Below are positions 29,579 through 38,619 of a stretch of DNA of 64,000 bases, piece by piece. Position 1 is the stretch's first letter. Each line of letters starts with the position of its first letter. Below the pieces are notes generated by a model. That model did not search any database and was not told the origin of the DNA. It saw nothing but the letters and a program-made list of their open reading frames with translations. A program made the position numbers and the translations under genes. Source of the DNA: Ignavibacteriales bacterium (GTDB lineage: Bacteria > Bacteroidota > Ignavibacteria > Ignavibacteriales > Ignavibacteriaceae); the NCBI GenBank assembly GCA_016707585.1, contig JADJHL010000011.1, positions 372,001 through 436,000 on the forward strand. The letters run 5' to 3'.

Positions 29579-30565
29579 ATGAAATTTGAACCGTCTTATA
29601 TAAAACTTCTGCAAAACAGCGAACTTAAAATTCGTGCAGATAAAGCTTATGATAATCTTTCATCTTGCACTAGTTGTCCGCGTGATTGTAAGGTAAATCG
29701 TATTGAAAATGAATTAGGAATTTGCTCAAGCGGACATTTACCAATCGTATCTTCTTATACTCCACATTTTGGCGAAGAACCTGTTTTATCAGGGACAAAT
29801 GGAGCGGGAAATATTTTCTTTGGTAACTGTAATCTAAAATGTATTTACTGCCAGAATTTTGAAATAAGCCAGAATCCTAAAATTGAAAGACAAAAAGAAG
29901 TTACTCATAATAGATTAGCAGAAATTATGATTGAGCTTCAAAACAAATCTTGCCACAACATTGGACTTGTTTCCCCGACACATTTTTCTGCAACAATTCT
30001 AAAATCAATTTATTTAGCCGCACAAAAGGGACTTAACATTCCAATTATCTATAACACAAATGGATATGATTCTGTTGAGATGTTAAAACTTTACGATGGA
30101 GTAATCGATATTTATCTGCCTGATCTTAAATATGGTAACAATGAGTACGCAAAAAAATATTCTTTAGTTGATAATTATTTTGAAAAAACTAAAGAAGCAT
30201 TAAAAGAAATGTTTTCCCAAGTTGGAGATGAACTAGTTTACAATGGCAATGTTGTAGTGCGTGGATTAATTATCAGACATCTTATTCTGCCAAATGATTT
30301 ATCAGAAACAGAAAAAGTTTTTAAATTTGTTGCGGAAGAGCTAAGCCCAAAAATTCACATCTCACTTATGTCACAGTATTATCCAACAAACAAAGCTAAT
30401 AAAGATATTTTAATTGATCGTGCTATAAGAAATTCTGAATACGAAAAAGCAATTCAGTTGTTAGAAAAATATGGTTTGCACAATGGATGGGTACAGGAAA
30501 TGGAAAGTGCAAATAATTACAAACCACATTTTAATGAAGACAGATTAAATCCATTTAATAATTAA
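29579..30565 (+). CDS. Radical SAM protein, PflA-like activating-enzyme family
   Basis: 328 residues from the ATG at 29579; a TTG at 29558 would add seven residues. The radical SAM cluster motif is C84-x3-C88-x2-C91 in GNCNLKCIYCQN. An N-terminal four-cysteine set (C30, C33, C37, C49 in SSCTSCPRDCKVN...GICSSG) could hold a second metal site. This architecture is that of the uncharacterised radical SAM proteins annotated as pyruvate formate-lyase-activating-like. No glycyl-radical enzyme is nearby, so its substrate is unknown. Confidence 0.88.
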   Translation: MKFEPSYIKLLQNSELKIRADKAYDNLSSCTSCPRDCKVNRIENELGICSSGHLPIVSSYTPHFGEEPVLSGTNGAGNIFFGNCNLKCIYCQNFEISQNPKIERQKEVTHNRLAEIMIELQNKSCHNIGLVSPTHFSATILKSIYLAAQKGLNIPIIYNTNGYDSVEMLKLYDGVIDIYLPDLKYGNNEYAKKYSLVDNYFEKTKEALKEMFSQVGDELVYNGNVVVRGLIIRHLILPNDLSETEKVFKFVAEELSPKIHISLMSQYYPTNKANKDILIDRAIRNSEYEKAIQLLEKYGLHNGWVQEMESANNYKPHFNEDRLNPFNN

Positions 30566-30642
30566 ATTGTATCTCAGATTGCACGACAAAATTATTATTA
30601 CAATATTTTCATTTAGAATTCCCAATCATCTTAACATCAATT

Positions 30643-32535
30643 ATGAAAAAGATTTTCTCTCTTTTGTTCGTGCTATTTATTTTATCGTTTGAATTAATAA
30701 CTACAAAAGCTTGGGTTTATCCTGAACATAGAGATATAGTTTTACTCGCTATTCAAAATCTTAATCCTGGGTACCGAAGCATACTTGATAAGCTCTGGAG
30801 TGAAGCAAGAATTGGTTATGAATTCAGATTAACAGAATCTGTAATTGACGCTACACAAACAACAAACCCAACTCATCTTGACTATGCGTCTTTTCCAGCA
30901 ATTGCCGGGGATCATTCAACTTCCGCACAAAATATGCTTTATAATATTTTACAAACAAACTGGATCTTAGATGTTGCTGATATCACGGCTAAATTAAAAA
31001 TAGATATTGCAAATTCAACTGATAGAAATATGCGTGTTAATGCTTTGCGTAACTCGGATATTCGTTTGCAAACTGCTGATCCTGATTATGCTACTCGAGC
31101 TGGACACAATAATGTTCATTTTCTACTTTCATTATTTACTCCAAATGAAAACTCAACCGAATATGCTTTTGAGTGCATAAAAGAAGGCGCAGAATTAAAT
31201 GCGCTGGCTATATATGTCTGGTATCATTATAGTGCTCTTAAAAAAATGAATAAGATTGCAACAGGAAACTTAACACAAACCGAACGTTCTGAATTAATTC
31301 TTGCTGCGCTTGCTGATGAAGGATTTGCTCTTCACTTTTTAGAAGACATTTTTGCTGCGGGGCATGCTGCAGGAACCTGGGGCGATGCATCACAGCAAAA
31401 AGGAACACACGATTACTATAATGAACATGGGCTTAAAACAACTACGTGGTCCGGTAAAAGTATTATACTCACTGGCGATGCCTGGATGAGAAATGTGGAT
31501 GCTGAATTTGCAGCATCAGTTATAAAATTAAGTCTTGAGCAGTTAATTGATGCATCGCAAAAAAAGATTTTTGTGAATACTGATTACGATACTCAAGTAA
31601 ATTCTTTACCAGAGAATTTTGATATTTCACAAAATGAATTTATGCCATCACAAAAATTTGATCATAAGTTTATGGAAATATTAGCTCCAATTTTACATGA
31701 TACACCTATTCCTGGTTTGGTAAAAGGATTAGGTGAATTACCACGATTTAGAGCAGAGCTTGGTCCATTCTTTGGATTCTCTCCATCAATAAAGCTTACA
31801 GCAATAAACGGTGGTTTTGGTTTAAAGCAAAAAACAGTTGGAGTAATCGGCGGACTTGAAGGTTCAGTGCGGTTTGGTTTAGGTTTAGATGGGATACTTA
31901 ATGAAGCAAGTGATGGTTTAGTTTTTCTTGATGTTGGATGGCGCCAGGATGGTTCTTCATCTGTAGGAATTATTGCTGAACAGGGAACAGAAAATTATGG
32001 ATCTTATTTAGCAGCCATTCCCGGTAGATCCGGATTCTCTGCACGTTTAAGATTACCATTTTTTATTGTGCCGGGTGATTTATTAATTGCCGGTCCAATC
32101 TTATTATTATTGTCGCCAAAAGATTTAGCAGAAATGGCTGTGATTGCTGCAAACGGTGGATTGATTCCATGGCATCTTGGAATGGCAACTCCGATTGGGA
32201 GATTTCAAATTGTACTCGGACGTGAAGCAGCAGTTTATTTATTTGGAAGAACAAAACAACGTGATGCAATTTTTGTTTTTAGTGAAAACGGAGATTTAAA
32301 TTTTATTTCTTATCGATCAACACAAATTGAATTTCCCTTTCTCGAGTATAGACCTTCAAGATCATTTTCTACTGATCAAAGTTCTACATTGCTTATTCAG
32401 TTTTATGGTGGAGTTGATATCCCGCATAATTTAATCTCACTCGAAGCAGATAATCCATCAGTTCCTAAATTAGAAAACATCTGGTATCTGGGTGCCAGAG
32501 TGGTTTTTGATTGGCGGCATTATTTTGAACTTTAG
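30643..32535 (+). CDS. Secreted zinc-phospholipase C/P1-nuclease-like protein with barrel-like C-terminus
   Basis: 630 residues with a signal peptide cut near residue 23, leaving a mature N-terminal Trp (AWVYPEHRDIVLLAI) as in zinc-dependent phospholipase C, where that Trp and following His bind zinc. GDHST at about 90 and ALHFLEDIFAAGHAAGTWG at about 230-245 match the H-x3-D-x4-6-H zinc pattern of that superfamily, and NNVHF and THDYYNEHG add further His. From about 370 the sequence turns into Gly- and aromatic-rich beta segments that look like an outer-membrane barrel. The combination suggests a surface or periplasmic hydrolase anchored in the outer membrane; catalysis is inferred. Confidence 0.65.
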   Translation: MKKIFSLLFVLFILSFELITTKAWVYPEHRDIVLLAIQNLNPGYRSILDKLWSEARIGYEFRLTESVIDATQTTNPTHLDYASFPAIAGDHSTSAQNMLYNILQTNWILDVADITAKLKIDIANSTDRNMRVNALRNSDIRLQTADPDYATRAGHNNVHFLLSLFTPNENSTEYAFECIKEGAELNALAIYVWYHYSALKKMNKIATGNLTQTERSELILAALADEGFALHFLEDIFAAGHAAGTWGDASQQKGTHDYYNEHGLKTTTWSGKSIILTGDAWMRNVDAEFAASVIKLSLEQLIDASQKKIFVNTDYDTQVNSLPENFDISQNEFMPSQKFDHKFMEILAPILHDTPIPGLVKGLGELPRFRAELGPFFGFSPSIKLTAINGGFGLKQKTVGVIGGLEGSVRFGLGLDGILNEASDGLVFLDVGWRQDGSSSVGIIAEQGTENYGSYLAAIPGRSGFSARLRLPFFIVPGDLLIAGPILLLLSPKDLAEMAVIAANGGLIPWHLGMATPIGRFQIVLGREAAVYLFGRTKQRDAIFVFSENGDLNFISYRSTQIEFPFLEYRPSRSFSTDQSSTLLIQFYGGVDIPHNLISLEADNPSVPKLENIWYLGARVVFDWRHYFEL

Positions 32536-32556
32536 TAAAATTAACTTTAAAAGAAT

Positions 32557-33285
32557 ATGGTAACCTGTAAAAATTGTAATCATCATTTTGAAGGTAAGTT
32601 TTGTAACAACTGCGGGCAGAGTGCAGATACAAATAGACTTGATTTCAAATTTCTTATAAAAAACTTGCGCAAGAATTTCTTAAAATATTTTCACGGCGGT
32701 ATTTTCTATTCTGCGGTACAGTTGTTTACAAGACCGGGACACACAATAAGAGAATATTTAGACGGCAAGCGTGTAAAGCATTTTGAACCAATAGGGTTGT
32801 TAATAACATTTGCAACTTTTTACGGAGTGCTTTATCATACTTTCGGTATAAATATGTTTGCAGGTATTTCTGAGAGCAACCCAAATGGAACGATAGATTT
32901 TAAGAGTGTAAGTAACTGGATGGCAGATCATTTTGCTGTTGTTACTCTGGTTTTAGTTCCTATTTATTCGATTGGTTCATATTTCTCTTTCCGGAAACAG
33001 AAATATAACTTTTACGAACACATATATTTAAACACTTTTTTGGGCAGCCAGAGATTGCTTGTAAGAATTGTTGTCTTTCCTTTATTCGCAATCTGGGATG
33101 GAATGGAAAATATTTTTATTCTAAGAGATGTACTGATAGTTTTAGATATAATACTTATGGTCTGGAGTTACACACAATTCTTTAACAAAATGAAAAGAAT
33201 TAAAGCAATCTTACTTGGCGTTTTAAGTTATTCAATTTTCTTTGTGCTTTTACTTGGAATAATTGCGATTCTAATCAGTATTTAA
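32557..33285 (+). CDS. DUF3667-domain membrane protein
   Basis: 242 residues. An N-terminal zinc-ribbon-like motif CxxC...CxxC (CKNCNHHFEGKFCNNCGQ) leads into the DUF3667 signature (YSAVQLFTRPGHTIREYLDGKRVKHFEPI), followed by about four hydrophobic membrane segments. DUF3667 proteins are common in Bacteroidota and have no known function. It starts 21 bases after the phospholipase-like gene. Confidence 0.88.
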   Translation: MVTCKNCNHHFEGKFCNNCGQSADTNRLDFKFLIKNLRKNFLKYFHGGIFYSAVQLFTRPGHTIREYLDGKRVKHFEPIGLLITFATFYGVLYHTFGINMFAGISESNPNGTIDFKSVSNWMADHFAVVTLVLVPIYSIGSYFSFRKQKYNFYEHIYLNTFLGSQRLLVRIVVFPLFAIWDGMENIFILRDVLIVLDIILMVWSYTQFFNKMKRIKAILLGVLSYSIFFVLLLGIIAILISI

Positions 33286-33376
33286 ATGTTCATAAGTGCT
33301 GAAAATAATTCAATAAATTATTCGCACAATCTAATTTATTCTCTTTGAGAACCTTGTGTTTTTCTAACTTGGTGTT

Positions 33377-33406
33377 CTTTGTGGTTTATGCATTTAAACC
33401 ACAAAG
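33377..33406. repeat. Perfect palindromic repeat (CTTTGTGGTTTA type)
   Basis: 12-bp arms 33377-33388 and 33395-33406 pair perfectly around TGCATT. Adjacent bases (CTTGGTGTTCTTTGTGG...CACAAAGGATTCAAAG) resemble dispersed CACAAAG repeats of Bacteroidota. It lies between convergent genes and may also act as a terminator. Confidence 0.65.
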
Positions 33407-33461
33407 GATTCAAAGTTTTGCACAGAGAATACAAAGAAATGTTATGTGAGCAAAGCATATT

Positions 33462-33830
33462 TTATTTATTAAACTCAAGATCTTCCTTAACTCTAAACTT
33501 TGTGATTTTAGAAATTAGAGTTAAAGGAATTTTTTTATCAAGCGGAAATTGAATCGCACCTTTTGATGTTTTAAAACCTTCAAGTTCTTTACTGAATACT
33601 TTAATTGGATTTGGTGTAGGATAGAACCCGATATGATTTTTACCAACAGCAAAGTAAACAAGAACTTTGTTTTGTTTAAATGCTGGCATTCCATAACTGA
33701 TAACTTCAATGGATTTTGGTGCTGCTTTAGTTATGGTTTTGCGAATTGTATCCAGCTTTGATTTTATCTCATCAGGAAATTGATTTATATAATCATCAAT
33801 TGATTTGATTTCTTTTGAATTTGTTTTCAT
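33462..33830 (-). CDS. DUF1801 (YdhG-like) protein
   Basis: 122 residues from the ATG at 33830. The longer frame to 33968 would overlap the next gene's coding region and is rejected. The sequence IDDYINQFPDEIKSKLDTIRKTITKAAPKSIEVISYGMPAF is the DUF1801 signature, followed by VLVYFAVGKNHIGFYP. The fold is frataxin/YdhG-like; function is unknown. It is the last gene of a minus-strand series of small SRPBCC, VOC and DUF proteins. Confidence 0.85.
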   Translation of the reverse strand: MKTNSKEIKSIDDYINQFPDEIKSKLDTIRKTITKAAPKSIEVISYGMPAFKQNKVLVYFAVGKNHIGFYPTPNPIKVFSKELEGFKTSKGAIQFPLDKKIPLTLISKITKFRVKEDLEFNK

Positions 33831-33843
33831 ATCAGCAACAACC

Positions 33844-34296
33844 CTATTCTTCACAGAGCGATTTAAGTTTTTGCAATGCTTTTGGCCACATTCCTTCAAA
33901 CATTTCCTTAAACTCTTCATTGATATCCAAATCGACAACAAGTTCGGTCTTACCATTTTTATTAGCAAATGTGTAATTCTCTAAAGCTCCTGCCCAATCT
34001 TTAACACGATCGCTTGTTGTATCTTCAACTCCATCATAAACTTCTCCAAGATGCTCGATCGAAATAAATTCGTGCAGCTTATTATCTTTTATTTTGCTAA
34101 CCATGCCGCCTTCTTTACCAGTTTCGGGATTGGGGCCTAAGAAAAGTATTTTTGATTCCTTACTCCAATCTCCTTTGTAGTATGAGCCTTCAGTAAAAGC
34201 TTCGGTCCATTCTCTGTAAGTTTTATCTTCAAGCATAGTATCCCAAACTTTTGATATTGGTGCATCAATTAGGATTGAAAAATTAAGTTTACTCAT
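33844..34296 (-). CDS. SRPBCC (START-like) domain protein
   Basis: 150 residues beginning SKLNFSILIDAPISKVWDTMLEDKTYREWTEAFTEGSYYKGDW, the usual SRPBCC/AHSA1-type opening strand and ligand-pocket helix. These small proteins bind hydrophobic ligands; the partner is unknown. The stop is 14 bases before the DUF1801 start, so the two are probably translated together. Confidence 0.85.
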   Translation of the reverse strand: MSKLNFSILIDAPISKVWDTMLEDKTYREWTEAFTEGSYYKGDWSKESKILFLGPNPETGKEGGMVSKIKDNKLHEFISIEHLGEVYDGVEDTTSDRVKDWAGALENYTFANKNGKTELVVDLDINEEFKEMFEGMWPKALQKLKSLCEE

Positions 34297-34362
34297 GTAG
34301 AAATCCTTTCTTTAAATATTTATAGATATAATTTTATTCCATATATCGGGTTGAAAAGCGTA

Positions 34363-35016
34363 TCAGGTGTTAATAGATTTTTTTATAACCAGATGAATTG
34401 CTTTATCGCTTGAAATATGTTTAACACATTTATATCCCAATGATGTGAGATCCAAATTCATAAAAAGATTTTCACCGCTGCCTAAAATTACAGGAGATAC
34501 AACTAAATGTAATTCATCAATTAATTGAGCCATAAGATATTGCCGAATTGTATTAACACCACCACCAAGTCTAACATCTTTGCCATTTGCAGAATCAAAT
34601 GCTTTTTCAAGAGCTGCATTAATTCCACCCGTCACAAAATGAAAAGTGGTGCCGCCTTCCATCTCAATTGATTCGCGTTTATGATTAGTTAAGATAAAGG
34701 TTGGAACATGATATGGTGGATTATCTCCCCACCATCCTTTCCAATCAACATTATGTGAGCCTCGATATGGACTAAACATATTACGCCCCAAAATCCAGGC
34801 GCCAATATTTTTAAAACCATTTTCCGCAATTTCATTATCAATACCCGTCGTTCCGTCACTCTTTCCTAATACGTTTTGTTGAAAAGTTTTTGTAGGGAAA
34901 AACCATTGATGAAGATTTCCACCTCCAACTCCCAAAGGATTTTGCAGGCTTTGATTTGGTCCAGCCCCAAATCCATCAACTGATACAGCAAAACTTTCAA
35001 CACGTAATTTTTGCAT
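34363..35016 (-). CDS. Dihydrofolate reductase-family protein (RibD C-terminal-like)
   Basis: 217 residues. ESFAVSVDGFGAG at the N-terminus, WILGRNMFSP in the middle and DVRLGGGVNTIRQYLMAQLIDELHLVVSPVILGSGENLF near the end are the marks of the RibD_C/YyaP-like dihydrofolate reductase family. It would be an NADPH-dependent reductase of unknown substrate. It belongs to the small-gene series downstream of the divergent AraC regulator. Confidence 0.88.
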   Translation of the reverse strand: MQKLRVESFAVSVDGFGAGPNQSLQNPLGVGGGNLHQWFFPTKTFQQNVLGKSDGTTGIDNEIAENGFKNIGAWILGRNMFSPYRGSHNVDWKGWWGDNPPYHVPTFILTNHKRESIEMEGGTTFHFVTGGINAALEKAFDSANGKDVRLGGGVNTIRQYLMAQLIDELHLVVSPVILGSGENLFMNLDLTSLGYKCVKHISSDKAIHLVIKKSINT

Positions 35017-35112
35017 TTATAAGTCCTTTCAAAAAATAGAATTAACACCTAACTTTAAAAATATTTAGAATTGCCTGTCAAACTGTTCTTAGCATCTTAA
35101 TAAATTTTTAAA

Positions 35113-35553
35113 TCAATCGGGAATATTCGGGTTAACAAGATTAGCTAATTGATCAAGGGAATCCTGCCAGCCAAGATAGCACATCTCAGGTGGAATAACC
35201 TCAGGCACATTCTCCTGAACAAACGTCACATCCGATCCACAAGAAACTTGCTTGATTGTCACAGTTGTAATCATTTCACCCGGTAGATTCGGATCATCAA
35301 ATTGATCTGAATATCGAATAAATTCGTTTGGAATTATTTCAAGAAATTTGCCTCCAAAAGAATGACTTTTTCCGGTAGTAAAATTTGTGAAGGACATTTT
35401 ATATGTTCCCCCAACTTTAGAATCCATATTATGCACCTTGCACGTAAACCCATTAGGCGGCAGCCATTTTGCCTGTGCATCAGCATCCATAAAAGCTTTG
35501 TAGATTTTTTCAGGTGACGCTTTAAACACCCGATGAAGTTTTATAGTTGACAT
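35113..35553 (-). CDS. SRPBCC/AHSA1 family protein
   Basis: 146 residues. LHRVFKASPEKIYKAFMDADAQAKWLPPNGFTC is a typical AHSA1-like opening; later GGTYKMSFTNFTTGKSHSFGGKFLEIIPNEFIRYSDQF and a C-terminal helix GWQDSLDQLANLV complete the domain. The function is unknown. It starts 14 bases after the stop of the two-domain VOC protein, so they share a transcript. Confidence 0.88.
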   Translation of the reverse strand: MSTIKLHRVFKASPEKIYKAFMDADAQAKWLPPNGFTCKVHNMDSKVGGTYKMSFTNFTTGKSHSFGGKFLEIIPNEFIRYSDQFDDPNLPGEMITTVTIKQVSCGSDVTFVQENVPEVIPPEMCYLGWQDSLDQLANLVNPNIPD

Positions 35554-35567
35554 AGTTTTTCTCCTTA

Positions 35568-36467
35568 TTAATTTTTGTATGCATTTTCTAAATCTAAGAT
35601 GATAATTTTTTTCATCTTCAACATTACCACAATAACTTTTTGTGCTTTTACAGGATCGGGATCACCAAGTAATTCAATCAATCTTGTTGGAACAATTTGC
35701 CAGCTAACTCCATATTTATCTTTAAGCCATCCGCACATACTTTCAGCTCCGCCATCAGAAGTAAGTTTGTTCCAATAGTAATCTACTTCTTCCTGATCTT
35801 TACAATTGACAACGAATGAAAATGCTTCATTAAAATCAAATTTATGTTCGCCCACTCCGCTCATTGCATTGAATAGATGATCAGCTAATTTGAATTGAGC
35901 AAAAAGTAAAGTTCCATCGGGTAACCCGGCGGATTTATCATAAGGCCATTCCACTATGATCTTTGAATCTGGGAAAACAGTTGAGTAATAATTTGCAGCT
36001 TCTTTAACCTTTAATACTTTATCATTTACAAATAAAAATGCAGGTAGGATTTTTTGTGAATTATTAATCTTATCAACATCAAGCTGCCATGATAAACCAA
36101 ACTTATCAATAACCCATGCATATCGCGGACTCCAATCATATTTATCGAGCGGCATCATAACAACCCCGCCTTCAGATAATTTTTTATAAATCTTTTCAAT
36201 CTTATTGTCAGATTCGCAATAGACAAAAAAAGAAATTGATTGATTTAGTTTAAAATATGGTCCACCATTTAGAGCTGTAAAGTTTTGTCCTTCAAGTTTA
36301 AATGCAACTGTCATTGCCGATCCAGTTTTTTGCCCGGATGCTTTTGCGCCAGCTTCATCGTACCGATTTACAGTTAAGATCTTTGAATCATTGAAAACTG
36401 AAGTGTAAAAGTTTACAGCTTCTTCAGCATTATTATCAAACCAAAGAAATGGAGTTATTTTTTGCAT
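35568..36467 (-). CDS. Two-domain VOC (PhnB-like/glyoxalase-fold) protein
   Basis: 299 residues with two tandem VOC domains of the PhnB/3-demethylubiquinone methyltransferase-like type. The first runs ITPFLWFDNNAEEAVNFYTSVFNDSKIL to YAWVIDKFGLSWQLD, and the second from KILPAFLFVNDKVLKVKEAANYYSTVFPDSKI to LKDKYGVSWQIVP. No metal-binding set can be assigned with confidence. PhnB-type VOC genes are often next to SRPBCC genes, as here. Confidence 0.88.
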   Translation of the reverse strand: MQKITPFLWFDNNAEEAVNFYTSVFNDSKILTVNRYDEAGAKASGQKTGSAMTVAFKLEGQNFTALNGGPYFKLNQSISFFVYCESDNKIEKIYKKLSEGGVVMMPLDKYDWSPRYAWVIDKFGLSWQLDVDKINNSQKILPAFLFVNDKVLKVKEAANYYSTVFPDSKIIVEWPYDKSAGLPDGTLLFAQFKLADHLFNAMSGVGEHKFDFNEAFSFVVNCKDQEEVDYYWNKLTSDGGAESMCGWLKDKYGVSWQIVPTRLIELLGDPDPVKAQKVIVVMLKMKKIIILDLENAYKN

Positions 36468-36485
36468 ATAGTTTATCCCATTTAA

Positions 36486-36710
36486 TTATTTCTTTTTTGG
36501 ATCTTCAACCCAACCTTTGGATTTAAATACTGCCCAGATTGCCATTGAATGACCATGTCCCAAGTCAAAGTCTTCTTTTAACCAGTTAACAATTTCTCCG
36601 GCTTTAACACCAGGTTTAATTAGTCCTTTTTTATGTGCGAGTTTTTTTAGGTCGTCTGGCGATTTACCAGTTTTTGCTTTTATGTTGTCTATATACGCTT
36701 GAAATGACAT
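36486..36710 (-). CDS. DUF4287-domain small protein
   Basis: 74 residues: SFQAYIDNIKAKTGKSPDDLKKLAHKKGLIKPG...GEIVNWLKEDFDLGHGHSMAIWAVFK. This whole sequence is the DUF4287 domain, a small helical protein of unknown function that often accompanies SRPBCC and VOC genes. The gene starts with ATG and ends 18 bases before the VOC gene's start. Confidence 0.88.
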   Translation of the reverse strand: MSFQAYIDNIKAKTGKSPDDLKKLAHKKGLIKPGVKAGEIVNWLKEDFDLGHGHSMAIWAVFKSKGWVEDPKKK

Positions 36711-36772
36711 AATTATTTCTCCAACAATTAATAAAATATCATCAATTAATAATTCTTTATGCTATGCAATCT

Positions 36773-37210
36773 TTAATTATTTTGTTTCGGATTTGAATAT
36801 CCAATCATCCACTGAACACCGAACTTATCTACAAGCGATCCAAAATAATCTCCCCAAAACTGATCAGCCATTGGCATCTCAGGATTACCGCCTTCAGAAA
36901 GTCCCGAAAAAAGTTTATCTGCTTCAGCTTTACTTTCAGCATCAATGTAGATGTACATATTATTACCAAAGTTTACCTTAAATCCCATTGAAGGAAGTGC
37001 ATCAGTTGCCATAATCATATTTGTTGGTCCCATCGGTAAAGACATATGCATTATTTTTTGCTTGTCTTCTGCGCTTAAATTTTCAGAACCTGGAGTCCCA
37101 TCAAAACGAAAAATGCCACCGGGAAAATCTCCACCAAAAATTTTTTTGTAAAAGTTAAATGCTTCTTCAGTGTTGCCGGGAAAATTGAGATATGGATGAA
37201 TAGCTTTCAT
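36773..37210 (-). CDS. Single-domain VOC (PhnB-like) protein
   Basis: 145 residues. AIHPYLNFPGNTEEAFNFYKKIFGGDFPGGIFRFDG and FWGDYFGSLVDKFGVQWMIGYSNP are the two ends of a PhnB-like VOC domain. It is the first gene of the minus-strand small-gene series and faces the divergent AraC regulator across a 183-bp region. Confidence 0.9.
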   Translation of the reverse strand: MKAIHPYLNFPGNTEEAFNFYKKIFGGDFPGGIFRFDGTPGSENLSAEDKQKIMHMSLPMGPTNMIMATDALPSMGFKVNFGNNMYIYIDAESKAEADKLFSGLSEGGNPEMPMADQFWGDYFGSLVDKFGVQWMIGYSNPKQNN

Positions 37211-37393
37211 TGTGTTGCTCCTTTTTATTTTATTGTTAGTTTAAGCTCAGTTCGTAATCGGGAAATACTAAGGCAAAGATAATGTCGTTTTCCAGAAATA
37301 AAAGAGTTTAATTACGGCAATGTTAAGGGTTGTTTGCGTCATCACATTTGAATTATATTGCAACTGCAATCGAGAACTAATCAAAGGAGAAAA

Positions 37394-38368
37394 ATGAAAC
37401 ATATTTCAGTTTTAATTCCATTTGGGCACACAAGTGTTGTAAACATTGAAGGTGCGCATCAAATATTTTCTTTTGTTAACAAGATTTTAATAGATATGGG
37501 AAAAATTCCTGCACTAAAAGTTCAGCTTGTTGGATTATCAAAAGAAGTAAGCCAGAGAAAAGGAATGTTTACAATTAGCCCTGATGTTATGATTAGTGAT
37601 GTTAAGAAAACTGATTTGATAATAATCCCTGCAATTCATGGCGAACCCAATAAAGTTTTGGAAGAGAATAAAGAATTTGTTCCGTGGATTTTATATCAAT
37701 ATAAATCCGGCGCCGAGATTGCAAGTTTTTGTATTGGATCCTTTTTTCTTGCTAATACAGGATTGCTGAATGGAAAACCTGCGACAACTCATTGGGGCCA
37801 TGCAAATGAATTCAGAACAATGTTTCCTGAAGTTACAGTGCTTGATGAAAAAATAATGACGGAGAAAGATGGAATTTATACAAGCGGCGGTGCGTATTCT
37901 TATTTGAATCTTGTACTATATCTTATAGAAAAACATTTTGGAAGAGAAATATCAGTAATCATAGCAAAATCTTTTATGATCGATATTGATAAAACAAGTC
38001 AAAGTCCGTTTATAATTTTTAAGGGACAAAAAACTCACGATGATGATGCTGTAAAAAAAGCTCAAGAATTTATAGAGTGCAATTACCAGGACAAACTTAC
38101 CGTTGATCAAATCGCTTCTATGATAGCAATAAGCAGAAGAAATTTTGAAAGAAGGTTTAAGAAAGCAACTGCAAATACTGTGATGGAATATATTCAACGT
38201 GTAAAAATTGAAGTTGCAAAAATAAATCTCGAATCATCGAGACCAAATGTTAATGAAGTTATGTCTAAAGTTGGATATTCTGATCCAAAAGCCTTCCGTG
38301 TTACATTTAAAAAGATAACCGGTTTATCTCCTGTTGAGTATCGCAATAAATATGTAAAAAGTCTATAA
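37394..38368 (+). CDS. GlxA-type transcriptional regulator (DJ-1/PfpI + AraC HTH)
   Basis: 324 residues from the ATG at 37394, which has AAAGGAGA just upstream; the longer frame from 37358 is not needed. An N-terminal DJ-1/PfpI domain (about 1-175) has the elbow cysteine in IASFCIGSFFLANTGLLNGKPATTHW. A C-terminal AraC-type double helix-turn-helix follows (about 220-320; LTVDQIASMIAISRRNFERRFKKAT and VNEVMSKVGYSDPKAFRVTFKKITGLSPVEYR). It is divergent from the VOC/SRPBCC series, which is the likely target by position. Confidence 0.9.
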   Translation: MKHISVLIPFGHTSVVNIEGAHQIFSFVNKILIDMGKIPALKVQLVGLSKEVSQRKGMFTISPDVMISDVKKTDLIIIPAIHGEPNKVLEENKEFVPWILYQYKSGAEIASFCIGSFFLANTGLLNGKPATTHWGHANEFRTMFPEVTVLDEKIMTEKDGIYTSGGAYSYLNLVLYLIEKHFGREISVIIAKSFMIDIDKTSQSPFIIFKGQKTHDDDAVKKAQEFIECNYQDKLTVDQIASMIAISRRNFERRFKKATANTVMEYIQRVKIEVAKINLESSRPNVNEVMSKVGYSDPKAFRVTFKKITGLSPVEYRNKYVKSL

Positions 38369-38392
38369 TAATTTTTAGATCAGGCGTCTCTG

Positions 38393-38532
38393 TTGACATA
38401 CCGCTGTCAATAAGCGTTTTTACTTTTGTTAGACTAAAACTTCACTAACTGGAAAAATTAAAATCATACGGTGATCAAAGCTTAAGTGGACGAATTAGCA
38501 TGAAATAGTAACATGCTAAATTATGCCACTTA
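38393..38532. promoter_or_regulatory. Inverted repeats upstream of the TonB-receptor operon
   Basis: TTGACA (38393-38398) and TGTCAA (38405-38410) form a short palindrome. Further on, TAAGTGG (38483-38489) pairs with CCACTTA (38526-38532), and inside it TTAGCATG (38495-38502) pairs with CATGCTAA (38512-38519), giving a two-step stem. No T tract follows, so it is more likely an operator or structured leader than a terminator. Confidence 0.4.
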
Positions 38533-38619
38533 CCGATATTTTTCTTCCACTCACCGATTTTTGCTTTTACAGTTGATTGTACAACAATAAGTTTGATCAT
38601 CATTAAATAAAATCTATCT

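Noticed and set aside
33831..33968. N-terminal extension of the DUF1801 gene
   Set aside because: It overlaps the 3' end of the SRPBCC gene in another frame and adds no family-like sequence; the ATG at 33830 fits the domain start.
38393..38410. TTGACA at 38393 as a -35 box
   Set aside because: No acceptable -10 is found 16-18 bases downstream; it is better described as part of a short palindrome.
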